DNA of 46,702 nt from a bacterium (GTDB lineage Bacteria; Auribacterota; JABMQX01), in contig JAUYEE010000129.1 of the NCBI GenBank assembly GCA_030691545.1, positions 1-46,702 on the forward strand, given 5' to 3'. A program made the translations under genes and the position numbers. The notes below the pieces were generated by a model. The model was not told the DNA's origin. It saw only the letters and a list, made by a program, of their open reading frames with translations, and did no database searches. Shown here one piece after another: positions 28,538 to 36,941 of the stretch. The stretch's first letter is position 1, and each line of letters begins with the position of its first letter.

Positions 28538-28846
28538 ATGTCCAGACTATTTCTGATAGGCGATGAGGATACTGTCCTGGGCTTCCGCTACGCCGGAATC
28601 CGAGGTTATGTCGCGAAGACCTCAGCCGAAGCAGTGGATTTGTTTCGAAAAGCCACGGAAGACAAGGATGTTACGGTCGTGGTTCTGACCGAGCGAATGG
28701 CCGAGGCCATACGTCCCGAACTCGATCGCTACTCCGAGAAGCGGGTTTTTCCTTTCATTGTTGAAATTGCCGATGCCTCCGGACCCCTTCCCACGCGGAA
28801 GTCCCCCTCGGAAATCATCAAGGAGGCGATCGGCATAAGCATCTGA
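28538..28846 (+). CDS. V/A-type ATP synthase subunit F
   Basis: Small central-stalk subunit that modulates rotation. 102 residues of the Rossmann-like subunit F fold: MSRLFLIGDEDTVLGFRYAG, then VTVVVLTERMAEAI and a C-terminal YSEKRVFPFIVEIAD with SPSEIIKEAIGI. Length and motifs match the family. Its stop is 7 bases before the subunit E start and is followed by GAGGAG. Confidence 0.92.
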   Translation: MSRLFLIGDEDTVLGFRYAGIRGYVAKTSAEAVDLFRKATEDKDVTVVVLTERMAEAIRPELDRYSEKRVFPFIVEIADASGPLPTRKSPSEIIKEAIGISI

Positions 28847-28853
28847 GGAGTCT

Positions 28854-29675
28854 ATGCCGGAAAACGGAGCGGATGTCCAGACAGTTCAACGCACGACCGC
28901 GGGAGACAAGCCAGCGCGTTCCCCCGCCCGGGCCCCTGCGCCGACGCCTGACTCATCTCTCGCAGCGGTTGCGCCGTTCGTAGAGCAGATTAAGAAAGAC
29001 GCCGAGGCAGAGATCGAAAAAATCCGCGGCAGGGCGGAACTCGCCGCGAGAAGAAAGCTCGAGGCGGCCGAGAGGGAAGGAGAAGCCGCGACGCGCCAGG
29101 CGCGTCAATCAGCCGAAGATCAGGCCCACCGCATCGCGGCACGAGCGATGGCCGGGGTCTCCCTGGAGGTCAGGCGCACGATGCTCCGCGTTCAGGGCGA
29201 AATCGTCAACGAGGTTCTTGACCGCGCGCGTGAGAAGTTGAAGCAACTTCAGGGAACGCCCCAATACGCCGATTTTGTAGAGCGCCTGGCGGTCCAGGGA
29301 ATTCTGGCGCTCGGCGACGACACCTGTGTTCTGGCGCCCGCCGCTGCCGACGCCGGGCTGTTCACTCCTCAACGGATTGTCGAAATCAAGAAGACCGTGG
29401 AGCGTCTGACTGGCAATGAAATCAACTTGACGGTTTCGAACGACCTCTCGCTTGCCCGGCCCGGGGCAGAGGGTTCGGGCATCCGCGTCTATTCCGGTTC
29501 CAAGAAAACGCTTTTTGACAATACGCTAACGGCGCGCCTCGACAGGCTCAAGGACGAACTGAGGATGATTGTGGCAAAAGAGGTCTTCGCCCGCCCCCTG
29601 CCTGATGCATTGGGCCGTCAGGGATCAGGGGTCGGGGGTCAGGGAACACGGCACCGGCGAGGGCGCCTTGCCTGA
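28854..29675 (+). CDS. V/A-type ATP synthase subunit E
   Basis: Peripheral stalk subunit, partner of the H/G-like coiled coil. 273 residues, longer than usual. Residues 1-45 are a proline/alanine-rich extension; 46-120 are a coiled coil (EQIKKDAEAEIEKIRGRAEL); the C-terminal globular part includes KTLFDNTLTARLDRLKDELR, the family end. The last about 22 residues (from GRQGSGVGGQG) translate a GGTCAGGGATCAGGGG-like intergenic repeat, so the reading frame seems to have been extended by repeat insertion. GAGGAG is four bases before ATG 28854. Confidence 0.88.
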   Translation: MPENGADVQTVQRTTAGDKPARSPARAPAPTPDSSLAAVAPFVEQIKKDAEAEIEKIRGRAELAARRKLEAAEREGEAATRQARQSAEDQAHRIAARAMAGVSLEVRRTMLRVQGEIVNEVLDRAREKLKQLQGTPQYADFVERLAVQGILALGDDTCVLAPAAADAGLFTPQRIVEIKKTVERLTGNEINLTVSNDLSLARPGAEGSGIRVYSGSKKTLFDNTLTARLDRLKDELRMIVAKEVFARPLPDALGRQGSGVGGQGTRHRRGRLA

Positions 29676-29715
29676 TCCCCGGCGCCAACGTCCGCCGGAG
29701 GGACAGAGATAAGAC

Positions 29716-31503
29716 TTGGACAAGAGAGTCGTTGGCAAAATCCGACGCGTCGTGGGACCCGTCGTCGAAGTCGGTGAGGTTCGTGACGCCCAGATGGCCG
29801 AGGTTGTTGAGGTCGGCCCCGACCACCTCATCGGCGAAATCGTTCGCCTCCAGGCTGACCTCGCCACAACACAGGTCTATGAGGACACCACCGGCCTTCG
29901 CCCCGGACAGGAGGTTTGGGGGACCGGGATGCCGCTTTCGGTCGAACTGGGCCCGGGGCTTCTCGGGACTATCTTTGACGGCGTCCAGAGAAGGTTGGAA
30001 GTCATTCGCCAGCAGTCAAATCAGTACATCCGCAAGGGCGTTCGCGTCGCGCCCCTCGATCATGAGAAGAAGTGGCTGTTTCGGCCCACCGTCCGCCCCG
30101 GAGACCGTCTCGGCCCGGGAGAAATGATTGGAGTCGTTCGGGAGACCGAGGTCATCGAGCACCGCGTCATGCTGCCGCCGGACATCGTCGGAATCGTTGA
30201 CTCGGTTGTCCCCGAGGGCGAGTACACTATCGAGGAACCGGTCGCGGTCCTGTCCGCCGAAGGCAAAACGGTTGAGGTGCGGCTGAGCCACCGATGGCCC
30301 GTTCGGAAACAACGCCCCAGCGCCGAAAAACTGGGACTCAGCTTGCCTTTGGTCACGGGCTTGCGGGTCGTTGACATGCTTTTCCCTCTTGCTAAGGGAG
30401 GAGCCGTAGCGGTGCCCGGCGGTTTCGGCACGGGCAAAACACTTATCCAGCACTCTCTCGCCAAGTGGTGCGACGCGGACGTCATCATTTTTATTGGCTG
30501 TGGCGAAAGGGGGAATGAGATTACGGATATGTTGATTGAATTCCCGAAGCTCATTGACCCTCGTTCGGGGAAGTCAATGATGCAGCGCTCCATTGTCATC
30601 GCCAATACTTCGAACATGCCCGTCGCTGCCAGAGAGGCGAGCATCTACACCGGCATCACCATGGCAGAGTATTATCGGGACATGGGCTACCACGTCGCGG
30701 TCATGGCGGACTCGACTTCCCGCTGGGCAGAGGCTCTCCGCGAACTTTCCGGCAGGATGGAGGAGATGCCCGCCGACGAGGGTTTTCCGGCGTACCTTCC
30801 CTCCCGGCTCGCCGAGTTCTACGAGCGAGCGGGGATGGTCCGCACCCGAACCGGTAAAATCGGCTCGGTGACGACGATCGGGTCGGTTTCGCCCCCCGGC
30901 GGCGACTTCTCCGAACCGGTCACCCAGCACACCAAGCGATTCGTCCGGTCATTCTGGGCTCTCGACCGTCAGTTGGCAAATGCCCGCCATTACCCCGCTA
31001 TAAGCTGGCTTGAGAGTTACAGCGAGTACACGCGAGAGGTTGCCGCCTGGTGGCAGCAGAACGTCGCGGAGGATTGGCTATCGCTGCGAAACGAGGTGAT
31101 GGAGTTGCTCCAGAAGGAGGCGAGACTCCAGCATGTCGTGAAACTGGTTGGACCGGACGTTCTGCCGGATAGCCAGAAGCTCATCTTGGAGTCGTGCACC
31201 CTGCTGAAGAACGCGTTCCTTCAACAAAGTGCGTTTGACCCCGTTGACATGTACTCGGTTGTCCAGAAACAGGTTAAAATGCTGCGCATCATCCTGACGT
31301 TCTACCGAAAAGGGCTCGAGAATATCAAGCGAGGAGCAACTCTTGTCCGCCTGAGACGTATGAAGGTCTATTCGGAGATCGTTCGCATGAAATCGGATGT
31401 TCCCAACGATCAGCCAGACCTTCTCGACGCCCTCGAACGGCGGCTGTCCCGCGCGCTCGACCAGATGGGAGCTGTATATGAGCAATCGCCCGAGGCCACG
31501 TAG
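29716..31503 (+). CDS. V/A-type ATP synthase catalytic subunit A
   Basis: Catalytic head subunit. 595 residues, family length. Walker A GGFGTGKTLIQHSL at residues 235-248 (GGFGTGKT), the VIFIGCGERGNEITDMLIEF segment, Walker B region VAVMADSTSRWAEALRE and the EEMPADEGFPAYLPSRLAEF motif are present, plus the large non-homologous insert after residue 110 typical of A subunits. It begins with TTG 29716 (GGAGGGACAG upstream). The last residues YEQSPEAT are read from a second, older copy of the subunit B start region (31477-31499). Confidence 0.95.
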   Translation: MDKRVVGKIRRVVGPVVEVGEVRDAQMAEVVEVGPDHLIGEIVRLQADLATTQVYEDTTGLRPGQEVWGTGMPLSVELGPGLLGTIFDGVQRRLEVIRQQSNQYIRKGVRVAPLDHEKKWLFRPTVRPGDRLGPGEMIGVVRETEVIEHRVMLPPDIVGIVDSVVPEGEYTIEEPVAVLSAEGKTVEVRLSHRWPVRKQRPSAEKLGLSLPLVTGLRVVDMLFPLAKGGAVAVPGGFGTGKTLIQHSLAKWCDADVIIFIGCGERGNEITDMLIEFPKLIDPRSGKSMMQRSIVIANTSNMPVAAREASIYTGITMAEYYRDMGYHVAVMADSTSRWAEALRELSGRMEEMPADEGFPAYLPSRLAEFYERAGMVRTRTGKIGSVTTIGSVSPPGGDFSEPVTQHTKRFVRSFWALDRQLANARHYPAISWLESYSEYTREVAAWWQQNVAEDWLSLRNEVMELLQKEARLQHVVKLVGPDVLPDSQKLILESCTLLKNAFLQQSAFDPVDMYSVVQKQVKMLRIILTFYRKGLENIKRGATLVRLRRMKVYSEIVRMKSDVPNDQPDLLDALERRLSRALDQMGAVYEQSPEAT

Positions 31504-31622
31504 CGCAGGCGTCCCCGCCTGCACTCAACTGGTAGAAGCGGCTTCCAGCCGCTTGTCCACGCGGCAGGATGCCGCGTCTACAGGAAGATAGGTGCTGACT
31601 ATGAGCAATCGCGCGACGCCAC
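31477..31622. mobile_element. Small palindrome-rich insert flanked by 23-bp direct repeats at the A/B junction
   Basis: 31477-31499 and 31600-31622 are the same 23 bases (start TATGAGCAATCGC) with two mismatches; both contain the ATG of subunit B. The DNA between consists of three palindromic units: GCAGGCG-TCC-CCGCCTGC (31505-31522), AGCGGCTTCCAGCCGCT (about 31537-31553) and CGCGGCAGGATGCCGCG (about 31560-31576), bounded by GTAG and CTAC. This looks like insertion of a miniature element with duplication of the target. Exact ends uncertain. Confidence 0.6.
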
Positions 31623-33004
31623 AGGTGCTTGAGGGACGCGAATATATCGGGCTGTCAGAGATCGTCGGACCTCTGATTGTGCTGGAGGGCGTCCGGGGGG
31701 CTGGCTACAATGAAGTGGTTGAGATTCGCCAGCCCGACGGCGGCGTCCGTCATGGTCTTATCCTGGAAACCTCGCGAGAGGCTACCGTTGTGCAGGTGTT
31801 CGAGGGAACAAGCGGTCTCTCTCTGCCGGATACTCGCGTTCGCTTCAAGGGAAAGCCGCTGGAGATCGCCTTGAGTCGCGAGCTCTTAGGAAGGGTGTTC
31901 AACGGGTCGGGACAGCCTCTTGACAATCTCCCGTACCCCGTCTCGGATGAATGGCGTGACGTGAACGGCCTGCCCATCAATCCCACGGCGCGCGATTACC
32001 CGCGGAAGTTCATCCAGACGGGACTCTCCGCAATTGACGGAATGAACACCCTTATCCGCGGACAGAAGCTGCCCATTTTCTCCGGCAGCGGCCTGCCCCA
32101 TAACCAGATTGCCGCCCAGATCGCCAGGCAGGCGAGAATCGTCGGCGAGGATGTCCCATTCGCCGTTGTTTTCGCCGCGATGGGTATCAAATACGACACC
32201 GCACGCTTTTTCATAGACAGCTTCGAGGAGTCTGGCGCCCTCGAGAACGTCGTCCTGTTCCTGAACCTTGCTGACGACCCCACCATCGAGAGACTCCTCA
32301 CACCGCGAACCGCGCTCACGGTCGCGGAGTTCCTGGCATTCGACCAGGAAATGCACGTCCTTGTGATTCTTACGGACATGTCCAACTACTGCGAGGCGCT
32401 GCGCGAGGTATCAACCTCCCGAAGCGAAATTCCCAGCCGCAAAGGATACCCGGGTTACCTATATAGCGACCTCGCAAGCACTTACGAAAGGGCTGGCATG
32501 CTCCTGGGCTTCCGGGGCTCCATTACCCAGATGCCGATCCTCACCATGGCCAACGACGACATCACCCATCCAATACCCGATTTGACCGGATATATCACTG
32601 AAGGACAGATCGTGCTGGAACGGGAACTCCACCAGAAGGGCGTGTATCCGCCGATTGCCGGCTTGCCATCTCTGTCGCGGTTAATGAAAGATGGCATCGG
32701 AGAAGGACTAACGCGTCAAGACCATGCGCATCTTGCGAGCCAGCTTTTCGCCGCTTATGCCCACGTCAAGGAGGTGAGGGCCCTTGCCTCTGTCATCGGA
32801 GAAGAAGAACTAACTCCGCTCGACCATGCGTACCTGGAGTTTGGTGAAGGCTTCGAACATCGCTTTCTTGCGCAAGGAGATCATGAGGATCGCTCTCTTG
32901 AACAGACGCTCGACCTCGGCTGGGAGGTTCTCTCCACCCTGCCGGAGGAGGAGCTGACGAGAGTCACCGAGGAGGAGCTGGAGAAGCACTACAAAGGCAA
33001 ATAG
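31601..33004 (+). CDS. V/A-type ATP synthase regulatory subunit B
   Basis: Non-catalytic head subunit that alternates with A. About 467 residues from ATG 31601, with AGGAAGATAGG upstream. [21 protein letters not shown] opens the barrel; the nucleotide-fold region reads [20 protein letters not shown] (no P-loop lysine-threonine, as expected for B); then [34 protein letters not shown] and [19 protein letters not shown] normal-length member. The duplicated start upstream at 31478 leads only into the end of subunit A. Confidence 0.95.
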   Translation: MSNRATPQVLEGREYIGLSEIVGPLIVLEGVRGAGYNEVVEIRQPDGGVRHGLILETSREATVVQVFEGTSGLSLPDTRVRFKGKPLEIALSRELLGRVFNGSGQPLDNLPYPVSDEWRDVNGLPINPTARDYPRKFIQTGLSAIDGMNTLIRGQKLPIFSGSGLPHNQIAAQIARQARIVGEDVPFAVVFAAMGIKYDTARFFIDSFEESGALENVVLFLNLADDPTIERLLTPRTALTVAEFLAFDQEMHVLVILTDMSNYCEALREVSTSRSEIPSRKGYPGYLYSDLASTYERAGMLLGFRGSITQMPILTMANDDITHPIPDLTGYITEGQIVLERELHQKGVYPPIAGLPSLSRLMKDGIGEGLTRQDHAHLASQLFAAYAHVKEVRALASVIGEEELTPLDHAYLEFGEGFEHRFLAQGDHEDRSLEQTLDLGWEVLSTLPEEELTRVTEEELEKHYKGK

Positions 33005-33079
33005 CGAAACGGCGTCGGCCGCTGGTCTCCAGCGTTGGCCCCTGCGGCCCTTCGCTATGCTGCGGATGGTTTAACCGCC
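33005..33079. repeat. Palindromic repeat in the B/D junction
   Basis: The gap before subunit D contains the palindrome CGCTGG-TCT-CCAGCG (33020-33034) within a GGCCGC-rich stretch, the same style as the modular palindromes elsewhere. The subunit D ribosome binding site (GGATGG) follows it. Confidence 0.5.
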
Positions 33080-33724
33080 ATGGCAAGATACGGCGTTGCA
33101 CCGACAAAGACCAACCTACTGCGACTGAAAACGGAACTGGCCTTCGTAGAGGAGGGGCACGAGCTTCTTGACCAGAAGAAGGACATCCTGACAACAGAGT
33201 TGCTTGCGCTGTTAGATAGGGCACGCGCCGCCGAGGCAGCGACAGACAGCGCGCTTGCCGCCGCCTTCCAGTCGCTACAGAGGGCTATGGTCCGCATGGG
33301 CAGAAGTAGCGTGACAACGACCTCCCACGCGATGAGTCTCAAAACCAGTGTCTCGGTCTCGACTCGTCGCGTCATGGGAGTGGCGCTGCCGCGCGTGGCG
33401 ATTTCCCCGGCGCCGGTTGCCCCGAGTTACTCCCTCGGTGACACGAGCTTCTGGGCGGAGGAGGTCGCCGCACGCTTTCGCGAGGCCGCAAAGTCCCTCG
33501 CGGCCCTCGCTGAAGCGAAAGTTTCCCTATCGCTTCTGGCGAAGGAAGTCAAGAAGACGGTTCGTCGAGTGAACGCCTTAGAGAAAATTGCTATCCCAGA
33601 CCTGCAGGAAACACGCAAGTACATCACCGACGTCCTCGATGAGATGGAGCGCGAGACGTTCTTCACGATGAAGCTGATCAAAAACCGCCTCGCCGAAAGG
33701 AGGTCCCGGCGTGCAACCGCATGA
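33080..33724 (+). CDS. V/A-type ATP synthase subunit D
   Basis: Central rotor axle of the enzyme, analogous to F-type gamma. 214 residues from ATG 33080: VAPTKTNLLRLKTELAFVEE begins the long N-terminal helix, followed by HELLDQKKDILTTELLALLD, and the C-terminal helix ANALEK-like RRVNALEKIAIPDLQETRKY with LDEMERETFFTMKLIKNRL. These are the two coiled-coil helices typical of the family. The first 15 residues of the longer frame from 33035 are read from the repeat and were dropped. The next gene starts 14 bases before this one ends. Confidence 0.93.
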   Translation: MARYGVAPTKTNLLRLKTELAFVEEGHELLDQKKDILTTELLALLDRARAAEAATDSALAAAFQSLQRAMVRMGRSSVTTTSHAMSLKTSVSVSTRRVMGVALPRVAISPAPVAPSYSLGDTSFWAEEVAARFREAAKSLAALAEAKVSLSLLAKEVKKTVRRVNALEKIAIPDLQETRKYITDVLDEMERETFFTMKLIKNRLAERRSRRATA

Positions 33725-34211
33725 AAAGCCTGTTCGCAGTGGTCCCATACTCGTTTACGTGGACGGTTCCGACACGTGCATCACTGCCGCCCAGTACGCC
33801 ATCTTTCTGGCCAAGTCGCTCTCCAGGCCGCTGACCGCCATCTACATCGTTGATACGAAGGTTCTCGGCGACCTCATCAAGGCGAGAATCTTTGTGAAGG
33901 AAGAGGCCCTCGACTACGAGTATGACCTTCAGCAGGACGGTAAACGGTACCTCAGCTACGTAGAGCAGTTGGCGCGGGCGAAAGGAGTCCCCTGCCGGAC
34001 AGAGCTTGTCGCCGGCGAGGCGAACGTCGAAGTGCTGAAAAAAGCGGACGAACTGCATGCCGAACTCATCGTGCTCAGCGAGCTGGAGCGGCATCTGAGT
34101 CGGCGGGAGTCTCACCTTGACGAGAAGGAACGAATCCTTCGGCAGGCAAATTGCACGGTGGTCGTGGTCAAGGACGAGGAGCGGGTGGCAAGCCTGTATG
34201 AGAGCCTCTGA
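33711..34211 (+). CDS. UspA-family universal stress protein (non-ATP-binding type)
   Basis: 166 residues with the Usp alpha/beta fold: SGPILVYVDGSDTCITAAQY, ITA-like AIYIVDTKVL, then a long helical insert, GVPCRTELVAGEANVEVLKK and ELIVLSELERH, ending with ILRQANCTVVVVKDE. The ATP loop G-2x-G-9x-G-S/T of ATP-binding Usp proteins is absent. Starts at GTG 33711 with AAAGGAGG seven bases before, overlapping subunit D by 14 bases, so it is translationally linked to the V-ATPase operon. A role in coupling ATPase level to stress is only inference. Confidence 0.8.
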   Translation: MQPHEKPVRSGPILVYVDGSDTCITAAQYAIFLAKSLSRPLTAIYIVDTKVLGDLIKARIFVKEEALDYEYDLQQDGKRYLSYVEQLARAKGVPCRTELVAGEANVEVLKKADELHAELIVLSELERHLSRRESHLDEKERILRQANCTVVVVKDEERVASLYESL

Positions 34212-34228
34212 GGGGGGTCTGTTACAGT

Positions 34229-34561
34229 GTGAGGGTTTCGCGCGCGTCTTTGGGTATGAGAGAGAAGTGTTTGACTTCAGACGATTACGCCAGGGCACGG
34301 ATTCTTCTGATGTGCGGGCGGCACAGGGAAGCGCTGAGGGAGTTCAGGCGAATTCTGCGGCGAAATCCGAGGGACCTTGATGCGTTGTACCAGGTGGCTC
34401 GCCTTCGCACGGAGATGGGAAAAGAGGTCAAGGCGAGGAAGCTCCTCGGCAGGTGCGCGCGCATAGATGTACGTGGGAAATGGTCGCGGGAAATCGTGTC
34501 GCAGTTGAAGCGACTTGCGTGCCCGCGTTCGCCATCGGAGGGAACGATTGGGGAGGATTGA
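34229..34561 (+). CDS. Small TPR-like protein
   Basis: 110 residues from GTG 34229, or about 101 from ATG 34256. One clear TPR-type helix pair (ARILLMCGRHREALREFRRI, then ALYQVARLRTEMGKEVKARK, with the LxxxGR..EAL.EF pattern) and a basic C-terminus. No other motif. Begins 17 bases after the Usp gene and is probably the last gene of the ATPase operon. It likely binds a partner protein, but which is unknown. Confidence 0.6.
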   Translation: MRVSRASLGMREKCLTSDDYARARILLMCGRHREALREFRRILRRNPRDLDALYQVARLRTEMGKEVKARKLLGRCARIDVRGKWSREIVSQLKRLACPRSPSEGTIGED

Positions 34562-34584
34562 TTGTGGCGGGCGCACGGGCGGAA

Positions 34585-34600
34585 TGTTCCACGTGGAACA
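34585..34600. other. parS: parS site (ParB-binding centromere)
   Basis: TGTTCCACGTGGAACA, a perfect 16-bp palindrome that matches the bacterial parS consensus TGTTNCACGTGNAACA; embedded in a 20-bp palindrome (34583-34602). parS sites cluster around oriC, which agrees with the origin genes 23 kb to the left. parA and parB are not in the window. Confidence 0.85.
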
Positions 34601-34838
34601 TTTTCCGGCCTTTTCCGATGGGACCGCGGATAAACGCAGATGGACGCAGATTCGGGACGCTTTGATTCATCGGCGTTAATCCGCGTTCATCTGCGGTTCC
34701 TTTCCTGCGCCCTCCCCGCGCTCTCGTCGAGAGGGTTTCTTCTCAGGTTTAGCGAATTCCCCCGGCGGCGCGGCCCAAAGTGAAAAGGGTCGCAGAAATG
34801 AGCGCGCCGCGCAACTCGATAATACAACAGGAGATGCA
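34601..34838. repeat. Intergenic region with facing GCGGATNAACGCAGAT-type repeat
   Basis: Left arm 34624-34652 (starts CCGCGGATAAACGCAGATGG) faces right arm 34673-34699 (GCGTTAATCCGCGTTCATCT), whose complement contains AACCGCAGATGAACGCGGAT. The rest, up to folE, holds the folE promoter but no gene. CAGGAGAT lies just before folE. Confidence 0.6.
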
Positions 34839-35411
34839 ATGTCAGCACGAGACCATAACTCCATTTCAGCCTTAGTCGAACAGTTGCTCCAGCAGCTCGG
34901 TGAGGACCCCACCCGCTCCGGCCTCCAGAAGACACCCGACCGTGTCGCTCGCTCTCTTCTTTTTCTCACCCGCGGGTATCAGCAGAACGTCGAAGAGCTG
35001 ATCCATGGCGCCACTTTCGAGCAAGAGTATGACGAGATGATTGTCCTTCGCGACATTGACCTCTACAGCCTCTGCGAACACCATCTTCTCCCCTTCTACG
35101 GAAAGTGCCACATAGCCTACATACCACGCCGCCATGTCATCGGCTTGAGCAAGCTGCCGCGTATCGTGGATGTCTTCAGCCGCAGACTTCAGCTTCAGGA
35201 GCGCCTCACGCGAGAGATAGCGAACTGCCTGGATGAGCATCTCCATCCCTGGGGCGTGGCTGTGGTCATCGAGGCTCTGCATCTGTGCATGGCCATGCGA
35301 GGCGTCGAGAAGCAGAACGCCTATGTCGTGACGAGTGAGATGCTGGGGGCGTTTCGTACAAAAGCCTCGACGCGGGCCGAGTTCCTGCATTTCATTAGAG
35401 GCTCTAAGTGA
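34839..35411 (+). CDS. folE: GTP cyclohydrolase I
   Basis: First step of tetrahydrofolate synthesis: GTP to 7,8-dihydroneopterin triphosphate. 190 residues, normal length. The zinc ligands are C and H in [20 protein letters not shown], plus the C in [37 protein letters not shown] is the substrate-pocket helix. The N-terminal [20 protein letters not shown] is the usual start. ATG 34839 has AGGAG five bases upstream. It stands alone, convergent with the NtrC-like gene 60 bp away. Confidence 0.97.
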   Translation: MSARDHNSISALVEQLLQQLGEDPTRSGLQKTPDRVARSLLFLTRGYQQNVEELIHGATFEQEYDEMIVLRDIDLYSLCEHHLLPFYGKCHIAYIPRRHVIGLSKLPRIVDVFSRRLQLQERLTREIANCLDEHLHPWGVAVVIEALHLCMAMRGVEKQNAYVVTSEMLGAFRTKASTRAEFLHFIRGSK

Positions 35412-35471
35412 GAGGTTGCGACCCACGGGGTTTCCCGCCGGGCGGGGTCAGGGGTCGAAATTGCGCCAACC

Positions 35472-36911
35472 TCAAGTGCCGTGAGGCTTATCTGGGAGGT
35501 TCTGGTCCGGTTCTTCGTCCGCTTCCGGCGCCTCGCGCATACCGAGTTTCTGCATGCGGTAGCGTAGGGCGTGACGGCTGATGTTGAGTTGCTTTGCGGC
35601 CTTGGAGAAGGCGCCACCCGAGCGCGTGAAGGCGCGCTCGATGAGGCGGCGCTCGAAGGCCTCGACGGCGAGCGTGTAGGTTTGGTCCTTCTCAAAGAAG
35701 CTCTCGATGAAGCCGTCCACATCGTGCTCCTGGAGCGGCGGGGAGCCGAGGCTTTTGCGGATTGTGTCGGCTTCGATTGTGTTGCCCTTGGTGAGGATGA
35801 TGGCGCGTTCGAGGACATTCTCAAGCTCGCGGACGTTACCTGGCCAGGAATGTCGCATGAGAAGTTGCATGCCTGCGTCGCAGACGCCTTGAATGTTCCT
35901 GCCCATCTCGAAGTTGAATCGTTTCAGGAAGTGGGCCACGAGGAGGGGCAAATCGTCCATCCTGTCCACAAGCGCCGGGACCTTCATGTTGATGACGTTA
36001 ATTCGGTAGTAGAGGTCATCGCGGAAGTGGCCTTGTCGGATTAGGTCGGCGAGGTTCTTATTTGTCGCGGCGATGATGCGGACGTCAACCCGGATCACCT
36101 TCTCATCCCCGATCTTCGTGAATTCCTTCTCCTGGAGCACTCGCAGAATCTTCGCCTGGAGGGCAAGACTCATATCCGCAATCTCGTCGAGGAACAACGT
36201 CCCGCCGGCTGCTTCTTCGAAGCGTCCTCTCTTATCCCGGGTTGCATCGGTGAAGCTTCCTTTGCGGAAGCCGAAGAGCTCAGCCTCAAGGAGGGTTTCG
36301 GGAATGGCGGCGCAGTTGACCGTGACAAAAGGCTCGTTGCGCCTTGGACCGAGATAGTGCAGGGCGCGGGCGATCAGCTCCTTGCCTGTGCCGCTGTCGC
36401 CTTCGACGAGGACGGAGGAACTTGTCGCGGCGACCGTGGTGACGAGGTCTATGATGTCGCGTATGGCCTGGCTTTTGCCGACTATGCTGCGAACATCGAA
36501 GCGCGTCTCGAGCTGGCCGCGCAGGCGAATATTCTCCTTGAGGAGGCGCTCGTGCTCGACAATCTTCTGGACGACGATAAGAATCCGCTCCGGGTTCACG
36601 GGTTTTGAGAAGTAGTCGGCGGCACCCGCTTTCATGGCCTCAACGGCCACTCTCGATGAGTCATAGGCGGTAATGATGATGACGGGAAGGTCGGGGTAAC
36701 GCTTTTTCAGGGCGCGAAGCAGCTCTGTGCCGGTCATATTGGGCATCTTCTCGTCGGTAATGGCGATGCTTACGGAGGCGTCGCAGGCCTCGAGAGCCTG
36801 ATGGCCATCGGCTGCAAGGATGACCTCATATCCCTCATCCTCAAGGATCGCACGGAGGGTGTCGCGGATGTTCTTCTCGTTGTCAACGACGAGTATTTTC
36901 TCTTTCGCCAT
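35472..36911 (-). CDS. Sigma-54-dependent response regulator (NtrC family)
   Basis: 479 residues: receiver domain 1-120 with phospho-acceptor D53 in SIAITDEKMPNMTG and the KPVNPERIL lysine; AAA+ domain about 140-375 with Walker A GDSGTGKELIARALH, sigma-54 loop KGSFTDATRDKRGRFE (the GAFTGA motif as GSFTDA), and FLDEIADMSL Walker B; a Fis-type HTH near 425-460 (AFSKAAKQLNISRHALRYRM). The partner kinase gene lies 30 bp upstream in the same direction. Activates sigma-54 promoters when phosphorylated; its targets are unknown. Nothing in sequence suggests inactivity. Confidence 0.95.
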   Translation of the reverse strand: MAKEKILVVDNEKNIRDTLRAILEDEGYEVILAADGHQALEACDASVSIAITDEKMPNMTGTELLRALKKRYPDLPVIIITAYDSSRVAVEAMKAGAADYFSKPVNPERILIVVQKIVEHERLLKENIRLRGQLETRFDVRSIVGKSQAIRDIIDLVTTVAATSSSVLVEGDSGTGKELIARALHYLGPRRNEPFVTVNCAAIPETLLEAELFGFRKGSFTDATRDKRGRFEEAAGGTLFLDEIADMSLALQAKILRVLQEKEFTKIGDEKVIRVDVRIIAATNKNLADLIRQGHFRDDLYYRINVINMKVPALVDRMDDLPLLVAHFLKRFNFEMGRNIQGVCDAGMQLLMRHSWPGNVRELENVLERAIILTKGNTIEADTIRKSLGSPPLQEHDVDGFIESFFEKDQTYTLAVEAFERRLIERAFTRSGGAFSKAAKQLNISRHALRYRMQKLGMREAPEADEEPDQNLPDKPHGT

Positions 36912-36941
36912 CTTGCCTGATTTCTCCCAGATAATGTGGGG

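Noticed and set aside
29597..29678. A short TGCCTGAT duplication at the subunit E end as a third insertion-type target duplication.
   Set aside because: Only about eight bases match, in different frames; too short to separate from chance.
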